Shown: piece after piece, positions 28,560 through 37,471 of the stretch
Position numbering within the stretch: the first letter of the stretch is position 1
Layout of the letters: every line of letters starts with the position of its first letter
Assembly: GCF_002909235.1 (NCBI RefSeq)
Contig: NZ_PHQQ01000022.1
Coordinates: forward strand, 44,866 to 108,865
DNA from: Arenibacter catalasegens
GTDB taxonomy: Bacteria > Bacteroidota > Bacteroidia > Flavobacteriales > Flavobacteriaceae
Reading direction: 5' to 3'
Length of the DNA stretch: 64,000 nt
Translations under genes and position numbers: made by a program
The notes under the pieces: generated by a model
Told to the model about the DNA's origin: nothing
Database searches by the model: none
Seen by the model: the letters and a program-made list of their open reading frames with translations, nothing else

Positions 28560-29396
28560 TTGGAGGCAATTAAACAAATCACGGCAATACAAATAATAAA
28601 ACAGACTGACACAAATAGCGTTCCATTTCTGGTATTATGTGATGATGGAGAATTATATTATGCCAAAACGATGTTTAAAGCACACCCGCCATTTGAAGAT
28701 GTTATTAATGAGATATTAAGTGTTTATTTTTTAGATTTAATGGGAGTAAAGACAATCCCTCCTGCTCTAATAAAAGTTCCTCAAGTAGTATTTGAATCTT
28801 ATAAATTAGAACATAAAAATTATGATGCAAGATATGATAATCTGAAATTTGATAATAAACAATTCTTCGGATCATTGTTTCAGCCATCAACAACTGAAGT
28901 GGAGGTTTATAATACAACACTTCAAAACAAACATGACTTTAATAAATACACTAATCCTACAGACTTTTTAAAAATAGGTCTCTTTGATTATTGGATTGGT
29001 AATATGGATCGACGAGGAAGCAATCCTAATATTCTAATTAATGAAACAATTGATGGTAAGTTCGAGTTTTTACCAATAGATCACACCCAAGCATTTGGAT
29101 ATCAAAATAATTATAAAGCATTGAAAATAAGCTTAATGAATAAACCGAATCCTAAGTCAATTTTAAAAACGCCAATATCAAAAAGTATTCTTAGCTTTGC
29201 AGATTCAATATATATTGCTAACTTCCATAATGAGATATTAGCAGATTTCTCAAATGTAATTACTAATATTGGCTTTGTTTTTGATCAGATACCTAGTACA
29301 TTTGGATTGAGTTCAAAAGGTAAAGACAAAATCATTGAAATATTAAGTAACCAAAAAAGAAATTTAATAGTGTCAAGAATACATTTGAATATTTAA
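28560..29396 (+). CDS. HipA-like kinase-fold protein (HipA_2 type), TTG start
   Basis: A 278-residue protein. The core FDYWIGNMDRRGSNPNILI contains the N-x-D-R catalytic-loop pattern of HipA-like kinases, and LPIDHTQAF supplies the metal-binding acidic residue. It lacks the N-subdomain of classical HipA and resembles the compact HipA_2 group. The frame opens after TGA at 28494-28496 and the only workable start is TTG at 28560. A TATCTTTA box about 25 bases upstream would place the transcript start close to it. The DUF3037 gene follows after one base. HipA kinases phosphorylate a protein target and slow growth; the target here is unknown. Confidence 0.78.
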   Translation: MEAIKQITAIQIIKQTDTNSVPFLVLCDDGELYYAKTMFKAHPPFEDVINEILSVYFLDLMGVKTIPPALIKVPQVVFESYKLEHKNYDARYDNLKFDNKQFFGSLFQPSTTEVEVYNTTLQNKHDFNKYTNPTDFLKIGLFDYWIGNMDRRGSNPNILINETIDGKFEFLPIDHTQAFGYQNNYKALKISLMNKPNPKSILKTPISKSILSFADSIYIANFHNEILADFSNVITNIGFVFDQIPSTFGLSSKGKDKIIEILSNQKRNLIVSRIHLNI

Positions 29397-29397
29397 A

Positions 29398-30285
29398 ATG
29401 AAATCCTACTACAGCATAATACGTTTTGTTAATAATCCTCTAAGTAAGGAGAATTTGGCTATTGGTATGATTGTATTATCTGAGGGTAAGGTTTTTTATA
29501 AATTTTCAAAGGATAAAATTAATCTTGCTCATAAAATCAATAGTTTCAATTCAAATTTACTTGAATATACTATTGATAAGGTTTCGAATTTTATTGATAT
29601 TGAGCTAAAGCAAGATATATCCTTATTTTCAAAGGAGGTTAAAGTAAATCTAGAATATTTAAATAGACTCTCAATTTATAATAATGGTTTTCTTCAATTT
29701 GACAAACCTTCAATAATTAATTTAGTGTTTGATAATTCCAAGTTTGATAATTTTTTTGACAAATACATTGAGCTTAACCTTAGAGAACCAAAAAAGGAAT
29801 CAGTAGATAAAACTTTTAAAAGAACTATAGAAGAGGTCTTCTATAAGCCATTAGCAAATGTAATAGATATAGAGTATAGAGTTAAAAAGGAACAAATACC
29901 CGGTTTGTTTTTTGATTATACTCTGGATGGTATAGGTGTTAATGGTAGTGTTTATACTGTGAAATCAATCGATTTAAATTCAGAAAAACCTCTTGATAAT
30001 TTTAGAAGAGATATTTCTGAACTAGAAAGTCTTAATTATCGTTTAGAATTATTCAGTAAAGAAAATGATTTAATTAGTAAAAAAAACAATCACTATTTAG
30101 TTGTTGATGAATATAAGGGCTCAAAATCATCTTATCATAAGCTTTATGAGATTCTTCTTGAGCAAAATGATAATGATTATCCCTACTCCATCATTGGTAC
30201 TGAGTCTTTACCATTGGTGACTAAGGATATTATTGACTCTAAATCTATAATAAAGTTTTCTGAGTATCTAGAAACTATTAATTAG
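29398..30285 (+). CDS. DUF3037 partner protein of the HipA-like gene
   Basis: A 295-residue protein beginning YYSIIRFVNNPLSKENLAIG, the hallmark of DUF3037, followed by a helical middle and a C-terminal region with alternating strands and helices (about 160-280). DUF3037 proteins are usually encoded beside HipA_2 kinases, as here with one base between the genes. They may act as antitoxin, adaptor or substrate; the sequence does not tell. The coding sequence is strongly AT-rich like the HipA-like gene and unlike hsdR, so the pair probably arrived as one unit. Confidence 0.8.
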   Translation: MKSYYSIIRFVNNPLSKENLAIGMIVLSEGKVFYKFSKDKINLAHKINSFNSNLLEYTIDKVSNFIDIELKQDISLFSKEVKVNLEYLNRLSIYNNGFLQFDKPSIINLVFDNSKFDNFFDKYIELNLREPKKESVDKTFKRTIEEVFYKPLANVIDIEYRVKKEQIPGLFFDYTLDGIGVNGSVYTVKSIDLNSEKPLDNFRRDISELESLNYRLELFSKENDLISKKNNHYLVVDEYKGSKSSYHKLYEILLEQNDNDYPYSIIGTESLPLVTKDIIDSKSIIKFSEYLETIN

Positions 30286-30561
30286 TTCATTCGGCACATT
30301 TTGAAATCTAGTTTCTTTTTGATTAAGTGACCTTATATCTTACCATTTTTTATCACTGTACAAAATACACTGATGCAGATCAGTAGCGTATTTGCTGAAT
30401 TCTTTCTCAAAGAAGGCTTCCATTCAAATTCCTGTTACATTTCTATTTAATCTTTTTGTACCATTAATTTTAACTGAATTGTTGCATACAAAGTAAAAGG
30501 CACCGTTAACTTAATTTCCATTGTGTATTTAAAAACACATCCCTTTATATTCAACCTATTT

Positions 30562-30960
30562 TTATATCTTTTTCTTAAACTCCGTTAGGGCGCTGACAAT
30601 GGCAGATTCTAGCTCCTTGTATTCCTCTTGCACATCGGTCTGGTACACCACATTCTCCCCAATATTGTCCTTAGGAATAAACTCGTTGTCCTCTGTAAGA
30701 ATCCATGCCGGATTATACCCAAGCGAGTAATAATATAAAACCAATTTTATGGTGGTCAAGGATATGGCCCCCCGTTCTACATTGACCAAGGTATTATAGT
30801 CCATATCAAAACGTTCAGTGATCGATTTTATGGAAAACTCGCTTGAACGTTTATTGCCAGTATCCTTTTCTATCAGCTCTTCGCGAATCATCCTTAAACG
30901 TTCGCTTATGTATGCGAAATCCTCGGTAGAGGCTCTCATCATCTCGTCAATATCTTTCAT
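30562..30960 (-). CDS. Helix-turn-helix regulator (XRE-like)
   Basis: A 132-residue protein. A helix-turn-helix is recognisable in SIKSITERFDMDYNTLVNVERGA, like the Cro/C1 group, with further helices before and after. The C-terminal 35 residues are acidic. It is 21 bases upstream of no gene on its own strand, but directly downstream of the coupling-protein gene (gap 21 bases), so it is co-transcribed with the mobilisation genes and may control them. Confidence 0.75.
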   Translation of the reverse strand: MKDIDEMMRASTEDFAYISERLRMIREELIEKDTGNKRSSEFSIKSITERFDMDYNTLVNVERGAISLTTIKLVLYYYSLGYNPAWILTEDNEFIPKDNIGENVVYQTDVQEEYKELESAIVSALTEFKKKI

Positions 30961-30981
30961 ATTTTTAATTTTAAATATAAA

Positions 30982-33498
30982 TTATTCCTTATACATTTCT
31001 ATAGGATAGCTTGACAATAAACTTTCCAAAGAATCTGTAAAAACCTCTGTTTGGTTAACCGCCGAAACGTTCTCAAAAGTAGGTGTTTCATATTGCCTAC
31101 GAAAGGCATCTGCCAACTCCCTACTGGATTTACTGCGGTATTTCTTCATAAAATCTTTTGCAATGACCTCATCCTTTTCCAGGGATGCCGCCACTTTATC
31201 GCCAATTTTGAGTTCGTCAAAAATAGCCAACTTTGGTTTATTTCCAGTACAATGAACGTATTCCCGTTCAACAAGCTCATTGATATCTTTGATCACCTTT
31301 AAAAAATTAGCGTCCAGAATCCTATCTATTTCCTTGTCTATATACATGCGATTTACCAATGCAGTAATATAGTGCTCTATACGTGCTGTAGAATCGGAAT
31401 CATCCTTTGTCAATTCCTCCAAATTTTGTAGATGGTCGAACAATTTTAGCTCATGGGCTAAAGGAACGAACTGCATTTGTTTTATATGACTATCGTATTG
31501 ATCTGCTGCAAACTCCTTAATGTAAGCCGTATAAAAGTGCAAATAATTCGTTTGACCAAAATCGAGGTTCCGTACAACATCAAAAAAGTCAAGGCTGTGT
31601 ATCAGTTTCATCTTCGAATCCACCAATTCCTGATGATTTTCACATTTAAATTTGGTATGCACAGGCATATCGTATTTTCCTTGGATTTTTTTGGATTCCA
31701 TATTGGGCTTTAGCAACCCAAAACACAGTTTTTGTTCAATGGGGTTTTCAAAGGTATCTGCGACAATGCCCCCAAAATGGCCTGTAGACATACTAGTAAT
31801 CTTGCTTTTTGGTAGTAATTCCGAAAGAATGGTACTGAAATTTACAGTGGTGTCGTTGTTGGAAATTGCCTTGCTTTTTTTTCCTTGATGGATACGTCCA
31901 AATATCTCACTGATTCTTCGGGCCGTTTCCCCTTTTGCAGCTCCGCTGAACACATTGGAGCAGTTGTCAAAGATGACCTCTGCCAGTTCCCTGCCATAAT
32001 CGGCTATCAATTGCGTAATGCTCTGTATGCCCAATACTGTGGCCACATAATGAGACCTTCCGGTATCTATTATCTTGCGCAGTCCCATGATGAAAACGGT
32101 TGGGAGTTCATCCAGAATCAGACCCAACGGCCTGCAGCCAGGTTTATTTACCACTTGCAAAATTTTATTAATGTAGAGTCCTATGGGAGCGGCATAGATT
32201 TCGGAACGGTCCGGATTATTTTGAATACAGACTATTTTAGGTTTTTGTGGATTATTTATGTCCAACCTAAAATCGTTACCGGTCATGATGTAATAAATTT
32301 CCTTGCTGGCCAGCATTGAAAGGGATATCTGGGCGCTTGCGGTCTGACCGGCCAATTGCTGGCCCGCTTGCCGCTCCATGGCATCCTTGAAAGGGATCAT
32401 CAGACTGCGGACTTCTACTTCCCTCATCATTATTTCCAGCAAGTATTCGATGTTTATGGTAGATAAGGTAATGACATGGGGCAAAGTGCAGATATTCTCT
32501 CCTGTCTCTTCGGATTTTTTCTTTAAATACCAGATCAACCCAGAAACAAAACTAATGGCACTCTTGGAAAAGAAATCACTGCGCTTTATCCAATCTTTGT
32601 TCAGATTTTTCATGATAATTGTGGCAGCATCAGCGGCATCGGTCTGGTTTCGCATTAAATAGGGGTCAATTGGGTTACAGCGATGTGATTTTTCTATATT
32701 GTCGAAACTCAAAGTATAAAATTCGGGTAGTTTGGATTTTTCTTGGGCATCGTTTGTGCGCTCCTTTTTTCTTCGCCAATAGTTATAGGCAACCTTACTA
32801 AGCGTATCGAACTTAAAATCATATATCAATAGCGTAAAGTTTTTTTCAATCATTTGCTCTATAATCTCTTCGATCAATGCAAAAGATTTTCCACTACCTG
32901 GGGTACCTATGACCAACAAGGCACGGAAGAGATTGACAAAATTTATCCACCCTTTTCGCAGTTGCCCTTGATACTGGTATTCATAGGGAATGTTTACGGA
33001 ATACTCTGTATCTATACGTTCTTCCATTTGTTGGAACGTTTCGTTCCGGTCGTTAAAAGGATCATCCTCGGCATCATTGACAAAGTCCATCACTTGGAAA
33101 AGATGTACCGAACCAGAAACAGAAAACAGAAATCCGACACTATATAAAATCATGGAGATCCAAAGCAAACTGACTTGGGTGGGTTTAAAATACCCGGTTA
33201 TAAATAACAGTACACAACCAATTCCAAAATACGTTAGGCCGGTCAACAATGATTTGCCCTCTTTTTTTCTGGGATTATAGAGCATGGCCGAACCTAAAAT
33301 GAACATCAATAACATTGCTCTTCCAGTTAACGGTTCTTGCAAAGCCTTAAAACGAATAATGAAATCATGTATGATTTGTGAAAGTTGTGAATCCCATTCC
33401 AGATATTGCACGATCGGGTAATAGGCAATAAAGCCTATAATAGCAAAAAAGGTTACCGAAAGTAGCATGGCCGAGAATGCCAGATTCTTGTCGTTCAT
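30982..33498 (-). CDS. Type IV coupling protein, TraG/VirD4 family (MobC of Bacteroides elements)
   Basis: An 838-residue membrane ATPase. Four hydrophobic segments occur in the first 130 residues (about 8-28, 61-75, 87-104, 108-130). Walker A GTPGSGKS is at 198-205, and a later LGLILDELP is the Walker B region. It brings the relaxase-DNA complex to the secretion channel. Bacteroidetes mobilisation modules normally keep it next to the relaxase; here the cargo separates them and it lies on the opposite strand. The 500-base C-terminal half contains helices and variable stretches that probably bind the relaxase. Confidence 0.9.
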   Translation of the reverse strand: MNDKNLAFSAMLLSVTFFAIIGFIAYYPIVQYLEWDSQLSQIIHDFIIRFKALQEPLTGRAMLLMFILGSAMLYNPRKKEGKSLLTGLTYFGIGCVLLFITGYFKPTQVSLLWISMILYSVGFLFSVSGSVHLFQVMDFVNDAEDDPFNDRNETFQQMEERIDTEYSVNIPYEYQYQGQLRKGWINFVNLFRALLVIGTPGSGKSFALIEEIIEQMIEKNFTLLIYDFKFDTLSKVAYNYWRRKKERTNDAQEKSKLPEFYTLSFDNIEKSHRCNPIDPYLMRNQTDAADAATIIMKNLNKDWIKRSDFFSKSAISFVSGLIWYLKKKSEETGENICTLPHVITLSTINIEYLLEIMMREVEVRSLMIPFKDAMERQAGQQLAGQTASAQISLSMLASKEIYYIMTGNDFRLDINNPQKPKIVCIQNNPDRSEIYAAPIGLYINKILQVVNKPGCRPLGLILDELPTVFIMGLRKIIDTGRSHYVATVLGIQSITQLIADYGRELAEVIFDNCSNVFSGAAKGETARRISEIFGRIHQGKKSKAISNNDTTVNFSTILSELLPKSKITSMSTGHFGGIVADTFENPIEQKLCFGLLKPNMESKKIQGKYDMPVHTKFKCENHQELVDSKMKLIHSLDFFDVVRNLDFGQTNYLHFYTAYIKEFAADQYDSHIKQMQFVPLAHELKLFDHLQNLEELTKDDSDSTARIEHYITALVNRMYIDKEIDRILDANFLKVIKDINELVEREYVHCTGNKPKLAIFDELKIGDKVAASLEKDEVIAKDFMKKYRSKSSRELADAFRRQYETPTFENVSAVNQTEVFTDSLESLLSSYPIEMYKE

Positions 33499-33574
33499 AA
33501 TGTAATCAGAGTGTTAGAGAAACCTACCTAGTACAGATTGTCCTTTAATTCTTCTGATAAGGGGTCCATGAGTA

Positions 33575-35131
33575 TCATTCTATCAAGTTTTGTAAGTTAT
33601 TGTTCTTCTTTATTTCCCCTTTCTTTTTTTCAGGAGTAAGGGGAGCATTTTTCTTTAAATGCGCCCTGATTTCCGAAAAGGGAATGGTATAGTTAAATTT
33701 CAATCCAAAATCGCATTCCACGCTGTTGCTATTTATTGCCTTTATGATACCAAGGTTAGGTGCGCCTTCAGGCCCTTTGGTTGTTTTCAATTCAATTTGA
33801 TCCCCGATTTCCATAACATCTCTGCAAACAGTCTCCATTTTGACATATTTGGTCTTTTTGGAATCCATAAGGTCATCGTTCCAATCCTTTCCTTTAGATT
33901 TATGGATAGTGGACGGGAAGGTTAGGTAAAGACCATTAATGGTTTCTATCAAGGATTTGAACAGGTTTTTTTCTCCGTCAAGCTGATTGGCATTTATGAT
34001 TTCTAGTAATGAAAAATCCAATACAATCTTGTGCGTAGATCTTACCCATTTGATAGAATTCGACATATGCTTATCCCATTCTAAAAGGGACATTAATTTT
34101 TCCTCCAGCAAGGTGATATGATTTGATAGTTGAACCTCCACTTTTGAGTTGTAGGTAATGGTAAGGCTCACATTTCCGTGGCTATATGAACTATCCATAT
34201 ATACATTTGAATTAAAACGGTTGATAAGGTTGGTAAATAACTTTAGGTCAAACTCGAAACCTTTGATATCATTGTCCATTATGGATACCAAAGACACAAC
34301 ATTTTTTTTTAGATAAGGTTCCGTTAGCTGACCGAAGAAATCTAACTTTTTTTGATACACGTTGCCACTAAAGGATACATAAAAATTATCTGGACTACCA
34401 TGGAGTTCGTGGTAGGAGAGGAGGTCTATGCCACTTTCCCCGACTACAATTTTGGAAGGATTCTTGATGGGATTTGAATGAAATAGAAAATGATCCTTTT
34501 GGTTCAGTACCAAGCGAAACTTCCTAGTTTTATTATCCCTACTGCTTATATATGTTTTGTTGTAGAGGATATAATTTTGGGGATGGCCTTCCAAATCGTA
34601 CTTTGGAAAAGCAATATTGGCAATTTTATTGCCCGTATGCCGTGTAGAATAGGCATTGAACAAACGGCCCTTAAATAATGGATCGTTTATGGTGTTCTTT
34701 GATATACAACGCTGCTGCCTTAGGTAATTGGAGTTCCGCAATGGAACGATTTTAAAATTTTCCTCCAAGGATTTCCTTACGGCCTTGAAACTTCGAACTT
34801 CCATAGGTGTATTTTCCATATAACCAAGCCCATTCACGATTTCGAGACCGGCCTGAACGGCCTTGTAAAAATTAACGTTCCGGTTCATCAAGTACATAAA
34901 GAAAAGCCCTTTGTCCTGGGAATCATTTCGGTTAAAATAGGTTACTGGTTTCCGGGCCATTTGCAGTACAATACGATCTTTGTCGTTCTTGAACTCCATA
35001 GAACCTGCACTTTTCTTTATCAATTTGTACCCATTTTGATGTAGGTACATCGGAAAATTGGCCTCAGCATTGATTTTTGAAATCAATCTTTTATAATGGT
35101 CAGGGTCATCTATGTAGTTAGGACTTTGCAT
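33575..35131 (-). CDS. Primase-like protein with TOPRIM domain
   Basis: A 518-residue protein. The N-terminal 110 residues (MYLHQNGYKLIKKS, GLFFMYLMNRNVNFYKAVQ) resemble the DUF3991/CHC2-like region of mobile-element primases. The TOPRIM part has E in IVVGESGIDLLSYHEL and the D-x-D of SIMDNDIKGFEFD, so its metal site looks complete. The final 60 residues are Lys-rich. It may prime the complementary strand after transfer. A shorter relative with a degenerate site lies at 36165-37388. Confidence 0.72.
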   Translation of the reverse strand: MQSPNYIDDPDHYKRLISKINAEANFPMYLHQNGYKLIKKSAGSMEFKNDKDRIVLQMARKPVTYFNRNDSQDKGLFFMYLMNRNVNFYKAVQAGLEIVNGLGYMENTPMEVRSFKAVRKSLEENFKIVPLRNSNYLRQQRCISKNTINDPLFKGRLFNAYSTRHTGNKIANIAFPKYDLEGHPQNYILYNKTYISSRDNKTRKFRLVLNQKDHFLFHSNPIKNPSKIVVGESGIDLLSYHELHGSPDNFYVSFSGNVYQKKLDFFGQLTEPYLKKNVVSLVSIMDNDIKGFEFDLKLFTNLINRFNSNVYMDSSYSHGNVSLTITYNSKVEVQLSNHITLLEEKLMSLLEWDKHMSNSIKWVRSTHKIVLDFSLLEIINANQLDGEKNLFKSLIETINGLYLTFPSTIHKSKGKDWNDDLMDSKKTKYVKMETVCRDVMEIGDQIELKTTKGPEGAPNLGIIKAINSNSVECDFGLKFNYTIPFSEIRAHLKKNAPLTPEKKKGEIKKNNNLQNLIE

Positions 35132-35144
35132 AGGAAGGATGTAA

Positions 35145-35175
35145 AATGGCCGACATGCTTGGCGTGTCGGCCATT
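35145..35175 (-). terminator. Hairpin between the DUF3945-like and primase genes
   Basis: A perfect 11-bp inverted repeat (AATGGCCGACA / TGTCGGCCATT) with a nine-base loop. Read on the minus strand it is followed by TTTTAC, so it could act as a weak terminator or attenuator and lower expression of the downstream primase-like gene. Confidence 0.55.
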
Positions 35176-35198
35176 TGCTTGAGTTAGTATAAATTGAG

Positions 35199-36041
35199 TT
35201 ACATGCTTATGGCATTTTTAGGCTGTTTCTTTTTTTTTTCGCCGTCAATGGTTTTGTTCTCCTTGGCCTCTTTTTCCTTACTATTGGTTTTCTCCAAATT
35301 TTTGTAAAGAAAACGTTGGTTTTTAGCACTCCATCTTACCATATAGGTCAAAGGTCCTTTTTGTGTTTTTCGAATGGTGATCTTCACTTCTTCCCCTTTG
35401 TTCAGATTGTCTGCCTGATCTTTAGTCAATATTTGGCCTAGAACATACATATTTGCAGTTACAGCAGATTTTGTACGGATATCGTTCAGTTTGAGCTCAT
35501 AATAAGCCAATTTTTGGAACGTATCGCCACTCAAGGAACTGCCAGTAAACTGAATGGTCTTGCCTTCTTGTACCATGGCATGGTATTCATCCTTGGTAAA
35601 TTGATATTGAAAGGCATTGGCATCTTCAAGTTTAACCTGTTCCTTACGTTTTATCTGTACATCCAATCTGGAACCGTAAGTGGAGTTATATAGCATTTGG
35701 ACCATCTTGACCGTTTCCTTTAATTTGCCATCATTGATGTAGGTTGTTTCGATCAACTGCTCCTTACCTTCTAGAATCGACTCTTGAATGTTGGGTTCCA
35801 ACTTCTCAAAACTTATGTAAGCGCCTTCCAAACGTCTTTTTACATCGGCCTCGGCAAATTGTTGGTCCTTGTTTTTTTGGACTTCCACATTTCTGCTGTC
35901 CTTCAACATTTCAAAGGATGGATTATTACCGGCTTTTATTTTGAAGGTTTTATCGTCTATAGATATCGCTTCAGCCTTTTGCCAAACTTGATTGACATTA
36001 ACGAATACTTTTTGAATCGTGTTTTCTACTTGATTTTCCAT
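35199..36041 (-). CDS. DUF3945-like element protein
   Basis: A 280-residue protein. The part from about residue 160 to 250 (GKTIQFTGSSLSGDTFQKLA, then LGQILTKDQADNLNKGEEV) follows the pattern of DUF3945 repeats, found in proteins of Bacteroidetes conjugative elements, and is followed by a basic, low-complexity tail (NSKEKEAKENKTIDGEKKKK). The role is unknown; neighbours on both sides are primase-like. A DNA-binding or relaxosome role is plausible. The start at 36041 follows a duplicated leader motif. Confidence 0.55.
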   Translation of the reverse strand: MENQVENTIQKVFVNVNQVWQKAEAISIDDKTFKIKAGNNPSFEMLKDSRNVEVQKNKDQQFAEADVKRRLEGAYISFEKLEPNIQESILEGKEQLIETTYINDGKLKETVKMVQMLYNSTYGSRLDVQIKRKEQVKLEDANAFQYQFTKDEYHAMVQEGKTIQFTGSSLSGDTFQKLAYYELKLNDIRTKSAVTANMYVLGQILTKDQADNLNKGEEVKITIRKTQKGPLTYMVRWSAKNQRFLYKNLEKTNSKEKEAKENKTIDGEKKKKQPKNAISM

Positions 36042-36060
36042 TTTTGAGTGATTTTTAATT

Positions 36061-36133
36061 GTTACGGAATTTGAATTTGTTACTTTTGAATAACTTTCGA
36101 ATCAGGAGTGATTTGTGAGTTACGGAATTTGAA
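36061..36133. repeat. Duplicated leader segment between primase-like and DUF3945-like genes
   Basis: GTTACGGAATTTGAA occurs at 36061-36075 and again at 36119-36133, each preceded by GAGTGATTT (about 36036 and 36106), a repeat of about 30 bases with a period of about 58 to 70 bases. It may be a binding site or a slipped duplication of regulatory sequence. Confidence 0.6.
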
Positions 36134-36139
36134 GGAAAG

Positions 36140-36155
36140 AGGGCGGGAGCGCCCT
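36140..36155 (-). terminator. GC-rich hairpin after the second primase-like gene
   Basis: AGGGCG-GGAG-CGCCCT lies just beyond the stop codon of the gene at 36165-37388. T-rich tracts follow on both sides (TTTTTCC on the plus strand, CTCTTTCC on the minus strand), so it may end transcription in both directions. Confidence 0.6.
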
Positions 36156-36164
36156 TTTTCCATT

Positions 36165-37388
36165 TTATAAAGCGATTCTATATTCTTTCAATTGTACCTC
36201 CTTCCTTTCATTAACTTGATTTTGAGTATTTTCCCATTCAGTATACCAATTGTCAGACTTTGGCTTTAGAATATCTATCGTCTTGTTCAGATAGTTTTTG
36301 TAATACGACCAGACCAATAATTTAATGGCGTTGGATTCAATGGGTAAACGGACTTTAATGTCTTCATTATCCTTGGAAACCAGAATACTGTATTTGTTTA
36401 GCCTGTTTTGGTCGATGATTTTGTTGAAATTCAAAAAGCTTTTGGTCAAGTCTTGGTTAAAGCGTCTTGTATGGTCGTAAAAGCGGGAGAAGGATTTTTC
36501 ATTTCCCATGGGGAAGCGCAATAACATATCCCTATCGGTCAAGGTCAAATTAAAATCGGAATCCTTTGTATATGATATAAAATGGAGGTCCCGCAAATAG
36601 CCCTCTATTTTTTTATTTCCCGTGAAGCTTAAAAAGAGTTTGTCCACTTTCGTTAGCCTTTGTATCTGGAAAAGTATATCGGTCGTCTGGCAATTTATCG
36701 CCCCCAATGCCATGTATACTACATTTTTTAATTGGAATTTTCTATGGAATGCCAAAGCTTCCTTAGGATCTTTAAATAGAAAAAGCCCCTCTATTCTCTT
36801 CGGAATATTGGAGTACCAAAGGGAGTGTTTTATAGCCGATTCTTTGTAAGGAACTACTTCTTTGTCCGTATCTAGGAAATATCCACAGACCTCGTTTTGC
36901 AGATTGAACAAAGGAAATAGCGCACCACCTTCTTGATTTTGGAAAACACGCCCCGAAAAGGGAATAGAGCTTTCTACACCATGATATAGGTCTTTGGAAG
37001 TATCTTCGAGCGGTGACCTGTAAGATAAAAAGTGATTAAAATCCTTTGGTACTATTTTAAGCGTGTCATCCGGGCTATTGGCAATTAGAAGGGTTTTAGT
37101 TTCCAATACTTGGTTATATAGGCCATCTACCTTATCCCATATCAGTTCCTTGCCGATCCCTTCAACTTTTGATACATACTCCGTAATCAGGTCGGATGCG
37201 GAGAGTTTTTCCTGTGGCCGTTGCACCTTATAATAAAAATATCCTTTTTCGGTATTTATGATCACATAGTGCTCACCACCGTTCTTAAGTATAAGGTGGG
37301 TATTTTCGGATTGCACAACTCGGTACCCCAAATGTTCAAAGAGATTTGGTAGGTGTATTAGGTGGTCTTCTATAAGCCAGTTGTTCAT
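36165..37388 (-). CDS. Degenerate primase/TOPRIM-like paralogue
   Basis: A 407-residue relative of the protein at 33575-35131: the same order of segments is seen (LFPLFNLQNEVCGYFLDTDK, then LFLFKDPKEALAFHRKF, then LSFTGNKKIEGYLRDL). At the positions where the relative has the acidic TOPRIM residues (ESG, DND), this protein has KDP and GNK, so metal-dependent catalysis is unlikely. It may be a structural partner of the active protein. It starts from its own divergent promoter shared with the M23 peptidase. Confidence 0.65.
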   Translation of the reverse strand: MNNWLIEDHLIHLPNLFEHLGYRVVQSENTHLILKNGGEHYVIINTEKGYFYYKVQRPQEKLSASDLITEYVSKVEGIGKELIWDKVDGLYNQVLETKTLLIANSPDDTLKIVPKDFNHFLSYRSPLEDTSKDLYHGVESSIPFSGRVFQNQEGGALFPLFNLQNEVCGYFLDTDKEVVPYKESAIKHSLWYSNIPKRIEGLFLFKDPKEALAFHRKFQLKNVVYMALGAINCQTTDILFQIQRLTKVDKLFLSFTGNKKIEGYLRDLHFISYTKDSDFNLTLTDRDMLLRFPMGNEKSFSRFYDHTRRFNQDLTKSFLNFNKIIDQNRLNKYSILVSKDNEDIKVRLPIESNAIKLLVWSYYKNYLNKTIDILKPKSDNWYTEWENTQNQVNERKEVQLKEYRIAL

Positions 37389-37401
37389 CTTATTCTAAAA
37401 A

Positions 37402-37432
37402 TTTGTTTATTTGTATATAAATAGTAATTTTG
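37402..37432 (+). promoter_or_regulatory. Promoter of the M23 peptidase gene
   Basis: TTTG at 37402-37405, a 19-base spacer and TAATTTTG at 37425-37432 fit the Bacteroidetes consensus TTTG-N19-TAnnTTTG exactly. The transcript would start near 37439, which supports the ATG at 37450 as the start of the gene and excludes the upstream TTG at 37411. Confidence 0.75.
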
Positions 37433-37442
37433 TTTATAAATA

Positions 37443-37471
37443 CAAATATATGATTTTTTTTGAATCCACAA
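37443..37471 (-). promoter_or_regulatory. Divergent promoter of the primase-like gene
   Basis: On the minus strand TTG (complement of 37469-37471), an 18-base spacer and TATATTTG (complement of 37443-37450) form a second Bacteroidetes-type promoter overlapping the start of the M23 gene. The transcript would start near 37436 and leave a leader of about 48 bases. Confidence 0.6.

Noticed and set aside
37411..37449. TTG start of the M23 peptidase gene
   Set aside because: It lies within the predicted promoter; the ATG at 37450 fits the transcript start.
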